DNA from: Glaciecola sp964621345
GTDB lineage: Bacteria > Pseudomonadota > Gammaproteobacteria > Enterobacterales > Alteromonadaceae
Direction: 5' to 3'
NCBI GenBank assembly: GCA_964621345.1
Contig: CAZUON010000006.1
Coordinates: 40,587-104,586 of the forward strand
DNA length: 64,000 nt
The position numbers and the translations under genes were made by a program. The stretch's first letter is position 1. Each line of letters opens with the position of its first letter. Positions 60,955 to 64,000 of this stretch are shown piece after piece. The notes beneath the pieces are model-generated. The model was given only the letters and a program-made list of their open reading frames with translations. It did not search any database and was not told the origin of the DNA.

Positions 60955-63900
60955 TTAGAAGCTCTCCCATTCGTCTTCTTCCGACGTGGCTGGGATCGCT
61001 TTTCGGCCTTTAACCGCCGCTGGGCTGCTGCTCACCGAAGGGAGCTCTTCAAACTGTTGCGATAGTAAGTCAGGCTCTTTATTACTCACTTTGCTCTGAA
61101 CGTCGGTATCGCTTAGTTTAAACGTGCCCACGCGGGTGTTGAGATCAGACGCTTGTGAACGCATGCTCTCAGCGGCTGCCGCGGCTTCCTCTACCAGTGC
61201 TGCGTTTTGTTGTGTCATCTCATCCATTTGCGTGACCGCTTTGCTTACCTCATCAATACCACTGGCTTGCTCTGCCGAAGCAGCCGCAATTTCAGACATG
61301 ATGTCGTTAACGCGCTGAATCGAGACAACAATTTCTTGCATGGTATCGCCCGACTTATTCACCAAGGTATTCCCGCTTTCGACTTTATTCACCGAATCTG
61401 AAATTAGGTCTTTAATGTCTTTCGCTGCGTTTGCAGAACGTTGTGCCAAGGTGCGCACTTCTGATGCGACTACCGCAAAGCCTCGACCTTGTTCCCCTGC
61501 TCTAGCAGCCTCTACTGCTGCGTTTAGCGCCAGAATGTTAGTTTGAAAGGCGATGCCGTCAATCACGCCGATGATATCGGCAATTTTTTGCGCTGACTCA
61601 TTGATGGATGCCATTGTGGTAACCACCTCGCTAATGAGTTGACCACCATTTCCAGCAACTTCCGAGGCCTGTGAAGCTAAGCTGTTAGCTTGCGTAGCAT
61701 TTTCAGCATTTAAGCGAACCGTGCTGGTGAGCTCTTCCATACTTGAAGCGGTTTCTTCAAGACTAGACGCTTGTTGCTCAGTACGAGTGGATAAATCAGC
61801 ATTACCCTGGGCAATTTCAGACGATGCATTGTTAATTGTATCGCTAGCGCCGCGGATTTGACTAATCACACTGACTAAGTTCTCGGTGGTCGTATTACAA
61901 TAATTCTTAAGTTCCTCAAAAGTGCCTTGATACTGGCTTTCAACGCGTTTGGTTAAATCACCCTCAGATATTGCTAACAGTACCTGGCTGACTTCATTTA
62001 AGCCAGAATCGGTGGTTTGCATAAGCTGATTTAAGCCTTGTGCAATGGTCAACATAAAGCCTTCTTTGTCGCTTTCATCAACACGTTGGCTGAAGTCACC
62101 TTGCACACTAGATTGCACGATGTTGGCAATATCTTCTTCCGCCATTTTTTCTTTTGTTCTGTCTAACCATTCTACAACTGAACCAATACGTTCGCCGTTT
62201 TTATCTAAAATAGGACTTGCGGTTAAACGGAAGCTACGTGTTCCGACTTTGATGTCGCTGATATGCTTTTCAGTTAATCGCTCAAGCATCCCTTTTTGAT
62301 GTGCAGGGTCTTTATGGAAGCGATCCATGCTGCCACCTAAAATTTCATCTGCAGAGAAGTGCGGCATTACTTTACGTAAATCAGCCTCTGCGCCTTTAAG
62401 CATGGTTTTAACAGAGCGGTTCATGTAAATGATGTTGCGATCTGCATCTGCAATCATCACGTTGGTGCTAGTGCAATCGAGTGATTCGAGAATGCGAGCA
62501 ACGCGGCGCTCTTCTTCGTAAATCTCAGTCATATCATGCCATTCAACACTGTTACCTAAGTCGTTTCCATTTTCATCTCGAATCGGGTTAATCATTAAGC
62601 GGAATGAGAAACCACCTAAGTTCAGTTTCGCTTCATGTACCGTTTGCAACTTGTCGAGTACTGCATGTTGATGCGCTGGGTTATGATGGAATGAATCAAT
62701 ACGTGTGCCAATGAGTTTATCAGCATTAAATTGTGGTAGGTCTTCGCGAATTTTTGCTTCGCATTTTTTAAGCATATTGCGCGCAGAGTCGTTCATGTAA
62801 ACAATAACACGGTCTGAATCAGACATCATAAATGCGGTAGAGCTAGTATCGAGTGCTTGTTTTACCTTATTCGCTTCAACCGCCACAACGGCTGCTTTCT
62901 CAAGTTCTTGCGCGAGTGCTACTAACTCTTGCTCAAGGACACCCATTTCGTCTTTGCGATTTGCGCTTAATTTTACGTCAAATTTGTTCTCGGAAATGTC
63001 TTTGAAGGCGACAATCAGTCTTTGTGCAGAGTTGATCACAGAGCGTACAATGATTATGCCGGTTACAAGGCTTACCAGAAGCAAACTTACAATGATTATT
63101 AGCGTAGTGAATCTTTGAGTGCTTAAATCACCGATACGCTCCTCGATAATATTAGTTAGGGAAACAACATTATCATCGTGTAATCCATAGAGTTCGTCGA
63201 TGATGTTCGAGTAGCGATTAAAATATTCATTGCTATTGTAGACTGGTGTGGAGGCATTTAGAATCTCAGCTTCTGTAATTTGCTGCAATTGGTCTATTTT
63301 GCTTTTAAGCTCAGTAGCTATTCGATACCCACTTTGAAAGCGAGGGTCAGCCTCTGATGCAGAGAGCATGTTGTATTCAAAATCAGTAAGCGGCGATTGG
63401 ATATTGTTCAAATAGGCCCTTACCTGACTTTTTTGCTCGCTTGTAATTACGTTGCCCGACAAAATTCCCGCGCCTGAGCCTCTTATTTTACCGAGGTTGT
63501 CTGCTAAACGCGGTAGGTTTTGGAAGTTAGCAATAATTAAGTGGTAACTCGCTGCCGCGGGATCGTAACTTAGCAAAAAATGCTTTGATAGCTCAGAGAT
63601 AAGTAGGTCAGCATCAGCAATCATATTAGAATGAGCTGTGAAAGATTCTACAGCGGAATATTGGCGTGAAGATACATTTGACTTTATGTTATTCCATGTT
63701 TGTTCCAAGGCACTAAGGCTACCAACCACTGCATTACTGTCGGTGCCCTCGGTAATCAAATTACGAACGTTACGCAGTTGTTGATCGACTTCAGAGGCTT
63801 TCGCACTCAAGGCTGATGCAGCACGTGAATCGCCGCCAAATACCTTCGCTGAAATTCCTCGATGCTCAGCCATAACTTTTTTTAGTTTTACCACCGCGCT

Positions 63901-64000
63901 TGTTGGCTGGATACCCCTTAGCTCTATTTGCGAAGATGCTTCTGTGTCGTTAGACAACTGAGTGTAGTAAAAAGTCGGCAAAGCCAAACCAGCAACCGAC
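60955..64000 (-). CDS. Methyl-accepting chemotaxis protein with PAS domains (5' end outside window)
   Basis: At least 1014 residues are in view; the frame is still open at base 64000, and the visible start is the end of a first transmembrane helix (SVAGLALPTFYYTQLS). Then a periplasmic helical sensor (about 30-290), transmembrane helix 2 (TLIIIVSLLLVSLVTGIIIV), HAMP, two PAS domains (each with a YMNDSARNMLK/YMNRSVKTMLK-like core), another HAMP-like stretch and the MCP signalling hairpin with IAFQTNILALNAAVEAARAG. The C-terminus EDEWESF resembles the NWETF pentapeptide that tethers CheR. Ligand unknown. Confidence 0.93.
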   Translation of the reverse strand, partial: SVAGLALPTFYYTQLSNDTEASSQIELRGIQPTSAVVKLKKVMAEHRGISAKVFGGDSRAASALSAKASEVDQQLRNVRNLITEGTDSNAVVGSLSALEQTWNNIKSNVSSRQYSAVESFTAHSNMIADADLLISELSKHFLLSYDPAAASYHLIIANFQNLPRLADNLGKIRGSGAGILSGNVITSEQKSQVRAYLNNIQSPLTDFEYNMLSASEADPRFQSGYRIATELKSKIDQLQQITEAEILNASTPVYNSNEYFNRYSNIIDELYGLHDDNVVSLTNIIEERIGDLSTQRFTTLIIIVSLLLVSLVTGIIIVRSVINSAQRLIVAFKDISENKFDVKLSANRKDEMGVLEQELVALAQELEKAAVVAVEANKVKQALDTSSTAFMMSDSDRVIVYMNDSARNMLKKCEAKIREDLPQFNADKLIGTRIDSFHHNPAHQHAVLDKLQTVHEAKLNLGGFSFRLMINPIRDENGNDLGNSVEWHDMTEIYEEERRVARILESLDCTSTNVMIADADRNIIYMNRSVKTMLKGAEADLRKVMPHFSADEILGGSMDRFHKDPAHQKGMLERLTEKHISDIKVGTRSFRLTASPILDKNGERIGSVVEWLDRTKEKMAEEDIANIVQSSVQGDFSQRVDESDKEGFMLTIAQGLNQLMQTTDSGLNEVSQVLLAISEGDLTKRVESQYQGTFEELKNYCNTTTENLVSVISQIRGASDTINNASSEIAQGNADLSTRTEQQASSLEETASSMEELTSTVRLNAENATQANSLASQASEVAGNGGQLISEVVTTMASINESAQKIADIIGVIDGIAFQTNILALNAAVEAARAGEQGRGFAVVASEVRTLAQRSANAAKDIKDLISDSVNKVESGNTLVNKSGDTMQEIVVSIQRVNDIMSEIAAASAEQASGIDEVSKAVTQMDEMTQQNAALVEEAAAAAESMRSQASDLNTRVGTFKLSDTDVQSKVSNKEPDLLSQQFEELPSVSSSPAAVKGRKAIPATSEEDEWESF

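Noticed and set aside
1..64000. CRISPR arrays, tRNA or rRNA genes, prophage or toxin-antitoxin pairs
   Set aside because: No direct-repeat arrays with regular spacers, cloverleaf-type sequences or phage-type genes were seen; the dispersed motif is not regularly spaced and has no spacers.

Overview
The window comes from a free-living, flagellated, aerobic marine gammaproteobacterium, most likely of the order Alteromonadales (Alteromonas/Glaciecola-like). This is judged from moderate GC, conserved gene neighbourhoods (fis-dusB-prmA, accBC-aroQ, fkpA-slyX-yheV-yheSTU, ompR-envZ next to hslRO, a type II secretion operon beside nudE-cysQ) and the protein sequences. Most of the 64 kb is chromosomal core. 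I see no rRNA, tRNA, CRISPR array, prophage or classical insertion sequence.

Layout. 1-2532: haem A/O synthesis and copper delivery to cytochrome oxidase (ctaA end, cyoE, SCO), then a GNAT acetyltransferase. 2700-4590: a small regulon of a VOC protein, a cupin and a TetR regulator, with two matching palindromic operators. 4798-6265: a secreted histidine-repeat protein and a dihydrodipicolinate-synthase-family enzyme. 6404-13980: secreted S10 and M14 peptidases, a polysaccharide deacetylase, a MATE transporter and nfuA. 13996-16778: comF, bioH, then a sigma-28-driven pair (an 80-residue rod-like flagellar protein and a SprA-related HExxH protein). 16858-26497: tex, greB, fkpA, a WD40-like lipoprotein, slyX, yheV, yheS, a TIGR02444-like gene, yheT, yheU. 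26582-30072: yceI, cysQ, nudE, yrfG, yjjX. 30109-41804: gspN to gspC on the minus strand. 42003-45460: hslR-hslO and ompR-envZ. 45544-50554: prkB, a REP-associated tyrosine transposase (RAYT), purD, purH. 50790-56283: fis, dusB, prmA, two small genes, accC, accB, aroQ. 56726-64000: a two-receiver diguanylate cyclase, cheB, cheD, cheR and a PAS-containing chemoreceptor cut by the window edge.

The feature that ordinary annotation does not explain is a short dispersed DNA motif, TTTGGGTGTCC(C/T)CG. By eye I found 29 exact copies of its 10-bp core TTGGGTGTCC on the two strands; about 0.12 are expected by chance (2 x 64000 / 4^10). Copies lie in intergenic DNA, just before start codons, in the leader peptides of two pseudopilins, inside a sigma-28 promoter and inside coding sequences, where they usually encode (G/E)DTQ or (R/G)TP(K/N). 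An inverted pair lies directly upstream of the RAYT gene, which makes the RAYT the leading candidate for spreading or recognising the motif. Copies are absent from the first 12 kb, from gspH-gspC and from the last 10 kb.
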